A stretch of DNA of 64,000 nt, taken from NCBI RefSeq assembly GCF_000372725.1, contig NW_005194754.1, positions 49,252 through 113,251 on the forward strand, given 5' to 3'. The stretch comes from Emiliania huxleyi CCMP1516 (Eukaryota > Haptophyta > Isochrysidales > Noelaerhabdaceae). This document shows, one piece after another, positions 1-10,403 of the stretch (position 1 is its first letter; every line of letters starts with the position of its first letter). The position numbers and the translations under genes are program-made. A model generated the notes under the pieces. The model was not told the DNA's origin and did not search any database. It was given only the letters and a program-made list of their open reading frames with translations.

Positions 1-1946
1 TGTTTGGTCCTCCCGGGGGGGGGGGGGGGGTCCGCTCCCGCACACGCCTCGCTGGAAGATCGCCCTCGCGGCGGTGACGTTGGAGACCTCCGCCTCCATC
101 GAGCCCCACGCGTGAAAGAGCGGCGTGTGCCTGAGGGACGGGTCCCGGACACGTCATGCACGCCTCCCCAGCCCCGCCCGCGGCAGAGGGTGAAGCGTGC
201 GTCGGCTCGAGGCTGCAGCCGGTGGCGAAGGCGCGCCGCGCCCTCTCGACGTCTCCCTGCGCGCGGTAGTGCATCCCCCTCGCCTGCCGCGCCGCACAGA
301 CGCGTGAGGGGCGTGCGGCGGGCATATCTCCTCGGCGGGAGATATGGGGAGATATGGGGAGATATGGGGAGATATGGGGAGATGTCCTCGGCGGGAGCGA
401 GAGGCCCTGCCACACGGTCCGCAGATACAGGGAGATATGGGGAGATATGGGGAGACATGGGGAGATACGGGGAGATACGGGGAGATAGAGGGCCTGCCAC
501 ACGGCGCCGTCCGCAGATACAGGGAGATATGGGGAGACATGGGGAGACATGGGAAGATACGGGGAGATAGAGGGCCTGCCACACGGCGCCGTCCGCAGAC
601 TGCTTCCTCGCCGCGGCCTGCAGGAAGGGTCCGAGAAGGGTCGTGGGAGGGTCGCGGAAGGCCCGCGGCTCGTCTCCTCGCCGCGACCGCGAAGAGGCGC
701 GAGGCGCTCGCTGCGGAGCCACAGCGCGCCTGGTTGGGCAAAGGCAAGGGTGCGGCCGGGGCTCTCGGGGCTGAAAGGCGGGAGAGGCTTCGCCGCCCAG
801 CCTCCATGCAAGCCCACGACTGGAGGAGGTACTTGTTGTGCGGCTGGATGTGCAGCCCCTGTTGGAAGAGCGTCGCCGCCAGGTCGGTGTGCCCGCACCG
901 CCACTCGAGCACGCCCCACGCGTGCAGCGTCGCGACGTTGGCGCCGTTGAGCTGCAGCGAGCGGCGGAAGGCCTGGTCACAGTCGATGATCACAGTGAAC
1001 GCGCAATGAGTTCACCGTGCACTAGCCCGTCTCCAGCCGCAGCGAGCGACACCTCGCGGGCGCTCGAGAGCTGGCCTTGCCGCCGGTGCCACTGTCCGCT
1101 CACCTGGGCGGAGGAGGCGCAGCTGAGCGGTGGCGAGGCGGCCAGACGAGGCGGTCTGACGAGGCGGTCCGAGAGGAGGCCGGCTCACCGCCGCACGCAG
1201 TGCGCGAGCCGCACGGAGTGGCTACTAGCGACTCACCCTCCCCCGCTCCCGCACCTCCACTCCCCTAGCCGCTCACCTGCCACACGTAGTATGAGCGAGG
1301 CGCGCAGGCGAGCGCCAGGTCGAGGCAGCGGCGGGCGGCGCCCTCCTTGCGGCGGCGCTGCAGCAGCAGGCTGGCCGAGACCCAGGAGGGGGCGTGGCGA
1401 GGGTCGCTGCGCAGGGCGCGCGCGTAGAGATCGAGCGCCTCGTCCGTGCTGCCCCGCCTCTCCTGGATCGCACCGGCCGCCTGACACACGAGGCGGGCGA
1501 GTGCTGGCGTGGGGAAGAGGAGGAGGGAGAGGGCGCTCCGCGGCCTGCAAGAGGTAGGCGTTGCCCGCGTTGTGCGCGAGGCCGCGCTCGATCATCGCGA
1601 TCGCGGCGTCCGGGTCGCCATCGCGCTCGCTAAGGCGCCCGAGGGCGAGCCACCCGCGGCCGTCCAGCGGGTCGAGTGCGACGCAGCGGAGGTAGGTGGC
1701 GCGAGCCCCGTCTTTGTCGCCGCGCCGCGCGAGTGTGCGCCCGCGAAAGACAAGGAGGTCCAGATTTGCCCGCAGTGGACGGTCCGAGCCAGGCTCCGAC
1801 CAGACAGTGTAGGGCTGCTCCTCGGCATCGAGCAACGCCTCGCGCACCCGGAAGGAGAGATCTCGGCCGGGCGCCGCCTCCATGTGGATCGCACATCGTC
1901 GATGCGCGAGCCGGTGCGAGGCGCACGATGCGATTAGGAGCTGCAT
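1..1946 (-). CDS. HCF107-like HAT/TPR RNA-stabilising protein (partial, runs off left edge)
   Basis: Four minus-strand exons join in frame: 1946-1545, 1480-1277, 972-797 and 130 to the window edge. The product is a chain of half-a-TPR (HAT) units with the typical pattern of W-W-L-G, A-L-L and D-P, for example DPLDGRGWLALGRLSER, HAWGVLEWRCGHTDLA and FHAWGSMEAEVSNVTAARA. The order and spacing resemble the HCF107/MBB1 family, nucleus-encoded plastid proteins that bind and protect ends of chloroplast mRNAs such as psbH/psbB. The ATG at 1946 is the first Met in the open frame; a later Met at 1883 is possible. Two introns start with GC, one with GT. The 666-bp third intron holds a GATATGGGGA minisatellite. 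The C-terminal repeats lie outside the window, and I see no clear transit peptide. Family call fairly sure, exact orthologue inferred. Confidence 0.72.
338..573. repeat. GATATGGGGA minisatellite inside an intron
   Basis: About 20 imperfect copies of a 10-bp unit (GATATGGGGA and variants with C for T), grouped in three blocks separated by a repeated GC-rich spacer containing CTGCCACACGG. It lies inside the long intron of the HCF107-like gene. The 10-bp periodicity produces artefactual ORFs on both strands. Confidence 0.9.
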
Positions 1947-2029
1947 GTCTGGTTGCCGCAGCGAGTCGCGGCGTCGCCACTGGGCGCGCCACAGGCGGGG
2001 AGAATTCACTTTGGTTCTGCCAGGGACGC

Positions 2030-2880
2030 CCCTGGGTTAAGCTGGCGGCGTGCCGTTCTCCCATCCCTCCCTTGGGTTGTCTGTTTTCTTTCTTTCTTTT
2101 CTTTTCCCTGGGTTAAGCGGCGGTGCAAAACTCTTTTTACCACCTTCAATTACACCCCCGCGACTCCCCCAAACCGCCCAGGATGAGCTCCTGAGGTGCC
2201 AGTCCGCCCGAGATATGACCGGTTGAAGTTGGGGTTCCACGGTCGGTCAGTCAGGTCTCAGGATGGATGGAGGTGTCGAAACTGGATGGGGGTCAGCCGG
2301 GGAGGCTGTTGTGGTGCACCGGACCGCCCCCCCAGCACACCGTGCCCCACCCAACTGCATCCATGGGAGTCACAAACGGTGCTGCACTCGCGGCTGCAAG
2401 CACTCACGACACCAACCAAACCGCTGATGGTGCCCAAGCTGATGGTGCCCAAGCTGATGGTTTAGAGTTTCGTGAAAAAGTCCCGCGGGTCACCGTTGAT
2501 AGGAGAGAGATGCGCTCCCCACTCCCGTTCCCCCGTGTTGTCCCTGATCGTCCTTCCAAGGATCCTGCTCGTGCAGGTGGGGACCCTGTCCTCCTCCCAT
2601 CCCTCGCGGCTTGGGTTGTTGCGTTCTTTCTTTCTTTATAGGAGGGAGAACGACGAGAGTGGGACGACCGCGAGGTGGCATGAAGGTTGCAGCGAAGAAT
2701 CGGCGAGGGACTGCGAAGAGAGATAGGAAGAGGCAGACGCCCAAGCAAGGGTGGGCGACGGTTAGCAACACACCTTCCTTCCTTCCAGTCAGTGAAATCC
2801 CTGTGTGGTGGCGGCGTGCCGTCCTCCCATCCCTCTTTTGGGTTGTACGTTCTTTCTTTTCATGTGTCCCCGCCCTGCAC
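2030..2880. repeat. Cluster of short dispersed repeats with pyrimidine tails
   Basis: Three related blocks (about 2041-2110, 2568-2640 and 2806-2860) share CTCCCATCCCTC, then TTGGGTTGT, then a TTCTTTCTTT tail. A further copy, with GCTCGTGCAGGTGGGGACC in front as in the second block, is at about 17990-18060. The tail looks like a degenerate pyrimidine tract, so a SINE-like origin is possible but unproven. There is no supported gene between 1947 and 2950. Confidence 0.6.
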
Positions 2881-3097
2881 GATCTTGGTGTGAGACATGA
2901 TCCGTCCCCTCACCCCTCGTCACTCCCAACGTTAAACAGCTCTAGTTGTGTGTCCCGTCAGATTGACTCTCTGTGTGTCAGTGTCAGTGATAGTCAGGCC
3001 GTGAGTCAGGGCTGTCCATCAGAGCTCCAGTAAGCTCGGAGACACCCCAAATTAGAGATTAGAGCGACTCGACCTCTTTGAGTCACTGCCTTCCCGG

Positions 3098-4452
3098 TGT
3101 CTATCTGAAGGAGTTACTTCCTGAAGTAACTACTTACTTCGAGAAGTAACTATCCCCGCCCCGCGCCTGCAATGGCCCCTAGCCCCCGCCCACAGCTCCC
3201 TAGACACAGGGCAGACCTGGACTGGAGCGGACTCGCTCCCTAATACTCCTCTGTGCTCTGAGGAGTGGTGGTCACCGTCGGAGTCGGTGTAGGAGCTCCA
3301 CCGCGCCCGCCGGGGCTTGTTCTTGGACTTGTGTACGCCAGGCGTATCGTGCACTTGGTCGCGGAGGCGAAGAGACCTCCTGCGCTCCCCAGGCGGCCTC
3401 ACCGGAGCCTGCGGCGTGCTTGGGCCTGGCTGGCAGGGGACGGTGGGGGGTGCGCTCAGTACAGTCGGGGGCGCCTGCACCGCGTGAAGGCGTGAATAAA
3501 GAAACGGAGCAACGGCGGAGATCATCATGCTCAAACTGTTGTCGGCGGGCGATGGCGCGATGGACTGAAACGGACGGCACGTCCCGGCTCGCGGTGCATG
3601 ATGTGAGCGCGTGCGGCAGAGGCGCGCCTTGAGGCGCGGTAGCGCCTTGCGGGGCTTCATGCTTCGCCTTCGATTCGAGCCTTCGATCGTGTCGTCACCA
3701 TGTCGTTGACTCGCTGACCCGTGACAGCTTTGACTGCGACCGTGACCGGGTCGGGTCGAGCGTCAGATGCCCCCAAAGCGTGCAAAGGGAAAGAAGCCCG
3801 CTGCCGCCGCGGCGGCGCCGGGCCCAGCGGCGGCACTACTCGCAGCAGCAGCTTCCACAAGGCTGCAGTGGGCGCCGGCCCCAGGTGCAGCTGGCCCAAG
3901 CACGTTGCCGCCGCCGGTCGTGCAAGCGGAGTATGGAACCGCCGATGATGACCTCGTGCGGGTCGGCCCCCAGCTCGGTGTCGAGCTCCTCCCGCCGCAT
4001 CGGCGCGGCGGCAGAGCCGCCCCAGCCGCTGCGCCTTCGCCTGCGGAGGCTCCTGCGGCGGCTGCACCTGCTGCTGCGGGTGAGCCCGACGACGACGAGC
4101 AGCCTGACGGCGCGCGCATTCCAGACCTCGATGATGTCTTGGGCTGGGGGGGTGGCAAGGGTGTAGGAGGGCTCTCAGGAGACCGTTTGCCGGCAGCAGG
4201 GGGCGCGCGCTCGGCCGACATGTGCGCCAGAATGCCGCAGAAGTAACTATGAAGTACTGTGTTTGGGCTGTCTCCCGGGCGTGTTTGAACCCTAATTGTC
4301 GGCCCCAGTGACCGGTCTAGAGGTCTGTGTGTGGCCTGGGGGGGCCAAACAATAAGGCGAGGGGTTCCTAGTAAGCGGTTGGGGGGTGCGAGCCCGTGCT
4401 ATAGTGCAGTGAATACTTACTTCCTGAAGTAACTTCATCCTTCAGATAGACA
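3098..4452. mobile_element. Inner TIR element (1355 bp) with CCGG target duplication
   Basis: The ends are TGTCTATCTGAAGGA and its exact reverse complement, followed on both sides by short palindromes built from GTTACTTC/GAAGTAAC. Each end is flanked by CCGG (3094-3097 and 4453-4456). The matching stretch of the intact outer-family copy near 54638-54660 has a single CCGG at this site, so the duplication is target-derived. No transposase is recognisable, which suggests a non-autonomous element. Confidence 0.8.
3767..4246 (+). CDS. ORF inside the nested element, function unknown
   Basis: A 159-residue frame starts with an ATG and MPPKRAKGKKPAAAAAAP, a basic nuclear-localisation or AT-hook-like start followed by Ala/Pro-rich low complexity and a short acidic stretch (GEPDDDEQPDGARIPDLDD). 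It lies fully within the 3098-4452 element. The acidic segment and intact frame make it more than a pure compositional shadow, but the Ala/Pro bias means it could be non-coding. No transposase motif is visible. Confidence 0.3.
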   Translation: MPPKRAKGKKPAAAAAAPGPAAALLAAAASTRLQWAPAPGAAGPSTLPPPVVQAEYGTADDDLVRVGPQLGVELLPPHRRGGRAAPAAAPSPAEAPAAAAPAAAGEPDDDEQPDGARIPDLDDVLGWGGGKGVGGLSGDRLPAAGGARSADMCARMPQK

Positions 4453-4838
4453 CCGGCCGTTTGGCTGTAGACCGCCTCTACAACAAACTCTACAGCAAAA
4501 TCGCGCTCTACATCGCTCTAACAACGCACGCAGTTCGTCACGCGGCGGATGTAGAGCTCTACAGCTCTACAGCGCTCCAGAGCGCTCTACATCTCTACAG
4601 CTCTATAGCACTCTACACTCTACATCCTCTATCTACACCCTCCCTCCCTCGACCTGACTATGACAGGCGGGATTTCTTGTTGGTTTTCAGAAATCTACAC
4701 TCTACTCAGGAGATGAATGTGACGTCTCTCACAAGAACTCAAGAAGGGAGTGGCCCGAAAAAAGAAAAGGTCGTAAATCGAGGTCGTTCTAGGTTAGGTT
4801 AGGTATATAGAAAGGTGAAGAACAGTCTGGCTCGGACT

Positions 4839-4864
4839 GGACACCAACGCGGTATGGGTGGACG
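4839..4864 (+). promoter_or_regulatory. Conserved 26-bp upstream motif, copy 1
   Basis: The stretch starting GGACACCAACGCGG recurs identically at 57462-57487 on the plus strand. Its last 22 bp recur in reverse complement at 42187-42208. This copy lies about 220 bp upstream of the ATG of the secreted protein gene. It may be a promoter element or the remnant of a repeat. Confidence 0.45.
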
Positions 4865-5082
4865 ACGCGGGACAGGAGACGACGACACGCGCGAGCGACA
4901 CACAGACACACAAACTCACAAGACACTCGTTCTCACTAAAGTGCTACGTACCACAGGCATCTGAAGTGAGAATACGTGGCCCTCGAGGATCGTAACGGTT
5001 CTGGACAGCGGGCTCTTTCACTCGAAAAGGGCACGGCGGGCGCTCCCGGGTCCGATACTTCGCGGGCAGGTTGTCTCGACAT

Positions 5083-8000
5083 ATGCCGCCGCCGAGGCTG
5101 CTGCTGCTGCTGGCGCTGACGCCGCCCTCGCTCGCGAGTGAATTCGCTGACCTCTGCCCGGGGCTTGGCTTCCCCGAGTCCAACCTACAGGGGCTGGTCC
5201 TCGACTTCGCCACCGACGACATCGGCGATGACTACAACAAGCTCGGCGGCTTCCCGGGAGGATTCACCGGCGCCCATGGTGCTGCTGCAGATTGCTTCCC
5301 AAATACCTGCGGCGGGACAGGGATGTGCTATGGCGAAGTCTGCCCCAAGCCAGCGGGCGCGCCGTGCGGCTGCGGCTGCCAGTGCTCCAACGTTGACTTT
5401 GATCCAGCGGACCAGTACATGCAGCTGGTTGGAGTCGGCAGAATCTTCGATGGCACTGGGAATCCGCCCACGATCGTCGATCTCAAGGTGACCAACACGA
5501 GCTTCTACATGCCGTGGGACAGCCACCAGAACGGCCGGGCTGTGGACGCGGTCTTCCCCCAAATCAGCATGGCATCCGAGACCACCACCACGTTCCGGTA
5601 CGAGTTCGTCGCGACGGGGACAGACACGCCCTTCACGATTGACTACGGTGTAACACTCGCCCGACGCCCGCCGGCGCGCCCATGCTTCCTGCTCAGCACC
5701 CCCCCCCCCCCCCCCCCGGGCAGACTTCGACTTTTGCTTCTTTGACATGGACACGGGGCCGTGCGGCGGCGCCGACGCCGTCGACCCGCTCCCGACGACC
5801 TACCCGTTCTCGTGTCCTGGCGCATACCTCTCGGAAACTCTGCGTACGTGCGGCATCAGCGAGCACTTCATGCACGGTCAGCCCAAAGCCGATCCGAGTG
5901 ACCTGATCTCAGACTACATCTGCCCCTCCACTGGCAATGATGCCGTCACCACGACTGGCTACCTCGAGGTCACCACAGGCGCTGCCGCCGGCCCCGTTCT
6001 CGTGTCCGGTGACGACGTTGACACCTGCATCAAGGTCGTTGGCATTCAGGAGGGCCGAGGCAGCGACAATCCGCACGCATTCTACGAGGTCTTCCCTGGC
6101 TTCGCCCCCACCGATACGATCACCGAACCAATCTCCTGCCAAGACTACAACACGTGCCCGGGCACGGGGACGTCGGGCGGCCAGCGCCCGCCGGGCAACA
6201 TTGACAACACCCTCACCTGCACTCCGGATGAGATCGGTGGCAGCGGTGTCGCCGCTGGCATCTACCCCCCCGAGTCTGGCGGCTTCCGAGTACAACTGGC
6301 GAACAACCCGCTCCGCTACACCCTGCCCAAGTTCGCGTGCGTCACTTACCCGGCCGGCACCTCTTCCTTCACGGTAGAATACACGGTCTCACCCAACGCC
6401 GCCGACGCCGAGCCCGGTTACGGTCGCGCCTTCCTCTTCGCCGGAACCGCGCTTCCCGAACTCTGCATTGGGCCGCCACCTTCGCCTCCGCCGCCGACGC
6501 CGCCGCCCCCGTCGTCGCCGCCGCCGCCAAACTCGGAGCCCATGCCGCCGCCTTCTCCGCCGCCGCCCGCCCCGCCGCCGCCTTCCCCGCCGCCGCCTAA
6601 CCCGGATGCGCCTCCGGCCGGTGGCGTGTGCTGCAAGTGGATGTGGGGCGGTGAGGCCGCCCCCTTCACTGGCCACTACAACCAGGAGCGCCCGGTCCAC
6701 TTCGCCGACATCATGCCCTCGTGGCACCCGGCGCTCACCATCCCTGCGAACCTCGCCGTGGGCCTGAAGGCGGGCGACCCGATCCCGGCAGACACAGAGA
6801 CCTACTCCACTTATTTCTGGGACAACGAGCAGCTGGTCCGCGGCGATTGGCACTACACCAACAATGGGGGTCCTAAAACGTTCTCCGACGCCGTGACCGA
6901 GTCCGCGGCGGAGGCTGCTCTGTCGGAAGTCGGGCCGCCGGTCAAGTACTACCCGACAGCGCAGGTGGTTCGCGCCTCCGGCGCGGTCCTCTTCTACGCG
7001 TACTGCTACCCGTACATGCTCTCCGCGAACATGTTTGTGTACAAGGGTCCCTACGTCACGCCTCCCGACCCCGACGACGACCCCGGATACTGGCAAGAGG
7101 TGTGGAACATGGTGTCGCTCTTCGCGCTCAAGGACAGCGACGGCAACATCTTCGCCTTCTACTTCGTCGACCAGCCGTGGGACGGTCTGAAGCCTCCCTC
7201 CAACCGCCCTCCTTGCCACCGCGCCGCGCCCCTCGTGTCCCGCGGCTCACGCCCCTCATGCCGCACTCGCAGGCTCGGCCGGCACCATCCAGATGAAGCT
7301 GACGGCGACCGGCCCGATGGCGGGCAAGGACTACTTCCTCTCAGACCTGTCTGCCGAGGGTGTAGAGAATGACGCGTTTGGCAAGGACGCCTACTACTAC
7401 TCGCAGGGCGTAGGCATGTTTGACTGGGCGTGGCTAGAGTGCTGCACCGCCGGCATGGTGGTCGGGCCGCTGCCCGCCGGCGAGGGCAACGCCTTCACGA
7501 TGAACTGGCAGCACCTGACCAAGCGGATGGCCGGGTTCCCGACGTACGAGGCGGACGGACAGCCGACGGGGCGCGACGCTAACTCGGGCGTGGTCCAGGG
7601 CGTGCGAATCTACCAGTGGGTCAACAACGGCAACTTCTCGCAGTTCCACCTCACGTACTACGACATCCCGATGGCGGTGGCCGCAGACTACCGGTACGAC
7701 GCGACTTGGCATGTCATCAAGCAGACCATCAGCTTCGACTGCGGCACGGCGGACATCCCCTTCGGGACGGGCGACGACGAGCAGGAGATTGCGAGCTACC
7801 CGCTCCCAGAGTGGGCCACCACGGCGCCCGAGGTGCAGCGCGCCTACGCGGCTAAATTTGATGTGCCGCTCTGGGACGTGACAGTGCTGCCCGACATCGA
7901 GGCGTGCGTCTTCAACATCGAGATCAAGTACTATGCCAACAAGGATGAGACGATCCTGGCGAACAATCTCAACGAAATTTCCAACTTCAACGCCGCCACA

Positions 8001-8228
8001 TGGACCACCATCTTCCTTTCGTCTTTCTCGTTCTCGGCGACCGCAGTCTCGATCGCCGAGCACCTGGACACGCCTACACAGCTCTTGCTCCGCTCGCCAC
8101 CTCTCGCAAAGGTCCAAAGTCATAGCCACCACCTTCTCCGGCAAGTCCGTTTGCCGTACTCCACGCCTGGAAGAGGTCGTCGCCATAGCCGCATTGCATC
8201 ACAGCCTGCTGCACTGCGCGTCGTGTAG
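5083..8228 (+). CDS. Secreted or wall-associated protein with proline-serine linker, unknown family
   Basis: Exons 5083-5647, 5724-7184 and 7273-8228 join in frame, both introns GT-AG; the first has a 17-base C tract before its acceptor. The ATG at 5083 opens a signal peptide (basic start, run of leucines, ending near PSLAS). The product has two globular halves of roughly 450 and 480 residues, Cys-rich in the first, separated by a linker of PPPPSPPPP-type repeats like that in pherophorins and other algal extracellular glycoproteins. The second half is rich in W, Y and D, for example VCCKWMWGGEAAPF. I recognise no enzyme motif. The last 50 residues are compositionally odd, so the true 3' exon structure may differ. 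Extracellular location is inferred. Confidence 0.7.
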
Positions 8229-8610
8229 AACACCCCTGCCACCCTATATGCCGCGCCTCAGCGTCGGAAAAGTCGCGCGCTCGGAGTCATACTCAGGCGC
8301 AGACGGCCGCGGGGATTTGGCAGGCGGCGAGGTGGGGGAGGGAGACACACAGCTCACAGCATGGCTCACAGGTGGGAGAGAGGGCTGACCGGCTGAGGCG
8401 TGAGGCGGGGCTCCCCACCTCTCCACACTCCACACCACTCACCAGCCTCCAGGGGGCGGAAGTCTAAATGCGTGTTCAGCATGACCGCTCGCTTGCTAGA
8501 CAGGGGTAAACTTGTTTGGAAGTGCGATAGCGGCTTCGTGCGAGAATGACGAATGACGTGCGTTTGTAATAAATGAACGAGTGTAACAGGAAAACCGGGT
8601 TCGCTCGCCG

Positions 8611-9434
8611 CTATGTGGCGTGGCCAAAGGCCGCGTAGCTGCCGTCGAGGACAAGCCTCGCGGACGCCCACATGCCGAGCGCGGGCAGTGCCATCCAGAT
8701 ACCATTGGCCGGCACAACAATGCCCAGGGTATGCGCGCGAGGCGAGCGGCGGAAGCGGCCGTTGAAGAAGTACTGGAAGAAGTAGACGCAGGTGCCGTAA
8801 AACTCCTGCCAAAACATGACCAGGCCGAGCATGCCGAGGTGGCGCGCGTCGAGGAGCGGCGAAGTGATGCTGACTGCGAAGAGGACCGACGGCACCAGCG
8901 TGGTGAAGCCGTTTCCCACGTCGACGCAGAAGCCAAACGAGGCCTGGTCCGCGTAGCTTGGGTCGAGCGCGGCATACCTGTGCGAGCCGCCGGGCCACGG
9001 GCTCGCCGAGCGTTGTGATGGGCATCGGCAGCGGGCGTCTGGCGGACTCACGTTGCCCACATCGCGGTGCCGACGTACTCGGACGGTACGAAGACGGAGA
9101 GCATCTTGAGCAGCCCGACGTCTTCAAACAGAAAGACAGGCGGCAGCTTGCCCTCGCCGAGCTTTGCGCTGTGCTCCTCGTACCTGCGCTGGATGGCGGC
9201 GCTGTGGCGGAAGAGAGCAATCTCGCACACGCAGATCCATGCCTACAGGAGGACCTGGACCTAAGCGAGGAGACGGAGCACGCCTCTGGCGCTGGAGTAA
9301 GTTGCATTCAGCACGCAAAACGCGGCGAGCGCAAACTGAAGCGGACTGAAGAGCCCGTGCATCTGTGCGTGCAACCACGTGAGCAGACCCGTAAAAAGGG
9401 CGATGAAGAGTGTGACGCCGACCAGCACCTTCAT
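8611..9434 (-). CDS. Multi-pass membrane protein of unknown function
   Basis: Three minus exons (9434-9282, 9242-9052, 8977-8611) give 236 residues with both junctions in frame. The second donor is a strong GTGAGT; the first intron is only 39 nt, so that junction is less certain. The ATG at 9434 begins directly at a hydrophobic segment (MKVLVGVTLFIALFTGLLTW). Two or three more hydrophobic stretches follow, with conserved-looking motifs FGFCVDVGNGFTTLVPS and FWQEFYGTCVYFFQYFFNGR. I recognise the look of a conserved algal membrane family but cannot name it. The gene converges on the secreted protein gene with about 380 bp between stops. Confidence 0.68.
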
Positions 9435-9666
9435 TGGGACGAAGGCCGCGTGCTGCGGCAAGGAACGCCCGCGAGGCGCGGGGCGTGGGTTACTTTCTTT
9501 TTTGAACTTTGCCTTCGATTTATTGAAAACAACGCAAGGCGGACATGGCATATCGCTCTCGGGCTCACAGACATCCCGCACACCCGCCGCCCCCGCGCGC
9601 GCCCCACCCCGGCCGGGAGAAAGGGGAGTGACAGTTTGGGACGGCCACCTTGTGACGGTGCCCTGG

Positions 9667-10196
9667 CAAAATCGTCCCGATTTCGATGCGCGATTTAGCT
9701 AAGTCCCAGAGCCGTTTACGCATGAGCGGGCCCCCTCACCAGCCTAGGGCTCGCGCTTCTGGCCCGAGGTGTCGCCGCTGCCTCCCGCGCCCTCCGGCGC
9801 CTGCTGCTACTGCCGGTCGGCCGGTCGGGTCCGCGCGACGGCTCCATCCTCGAGACGTAGCGGTCGCTGAGCGCTTTCTCGACCGCTACGTCTTCCAGTG
9901 CACCCAACCACCGCGACCCTCGAACCTGCGCTGCGCGGCGCAGTTGCTGCCGAGCGAGACGCCCCCGCCCGCGCAGGGGCGGCATCACCAGACGCTCCCG
10001 CATGGCCGAGCAGCGAGCAGTGTGTGCCGCAGTGCCCGTCCGGGCCCTCTTGCAGCTGCCTCTATTGGGCGTAAACCGCGGATATAAGGGTCTATACGGA
10101 GGTGGGTGGCCTCTTAGAGGTATGGGAGCCGCTGGCACCGCGCTGGGCGCCGCGGATGCACGTACGAACGAACATTATGAAATCGGGACGATTTTG
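9667..10196. mobile_element. Inner TIR element (about 530 bp)
   Basis: Perfect 18-bp inverted ends CAAAATCGTCCCGATTTC (9667-9684) and its complement (10179-10196). It carries no credible ORF. It lies within the region missing from the related repeat at 44 kb, so it is probably a MITE-like insertion. The target duplication is unclear. Confidence 0.65.
9854..9892. other. Perfect 13-bp hairpin
   Basis: GACGTAGCGGTCG and its exact reverse complement are separated by a 13-base loop, in the middle of the 9667-10196 element. It could form an RNA or cruciform hairpin; no known RNA family is recognised. Confidence 0.6.
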
Positions 10197-10403
10197 ACCC
10201 AAAAATCACAAAGTGGACAGCCCGAGTATGTTGAGTCCTGGCTCAACAACGCAGGAAACAAGAGGGGGTGGTCCGGCTCACAAGTCCGGCTCACGCGCCT
10301 CGAGCTGACCATCTACCGCACTGAGCACTTCCGCCCGCTCGACTTTCTTTTTAGGAAAATAACTTTCCTCAAGGCGGAAGAAATCGCACACCTCACGGAC
10401 ACA

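Larger units (their letters stand above)
2955..4650. mobile_element. Outer TIR element of the GTAGAG family, split by a nested element
   Basis: The parts at about 2955-3093 and 4457-4650 match, in reverse order and orientation, the left part of the intact element at 54444-55366: an inner stretch containing CTCCAGTAAGCTCGGAGACA, then the CTCTAC-rich terminal repeat ending in ACACCCTCCCTC. The segment between is a different element. The other end of the outer copy is not visible, so it is truncated or diverged at about 2950. Confidence 0.75.
9541..10350. repeat. Dispersed repeat related to 44137-44420, expanded by an insertion
   Basis: Both flanks match the shorter copy at 44137-44420: the left contains GCATATC, CCCGCACACCCGCCGCCCCC and GGGGAGTGACAGTTTGGG; the right contains GGTGGTCCGG, AAGTCCGGCTCA and CTACCGCACTGA. 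The middle, about 9650-10250, is absent from the shorter copy and carries its own inverted ends. The repeat fills the interval between the membrane gene and the ubiquitin-like/IQ gene. Confidence 0.65.

Noticed and set aside
5071-5082. Start of the secreted protein at a TTG
   Set aside because: Non-ATG start is not expected; the ATG at 5083 directly precedes a good signal peptide.
6389-7219. 276-codon minus frame antisense to the secreted protein
   Set aside because: Mostly Arg/Gly repeats opposite the proline linker.
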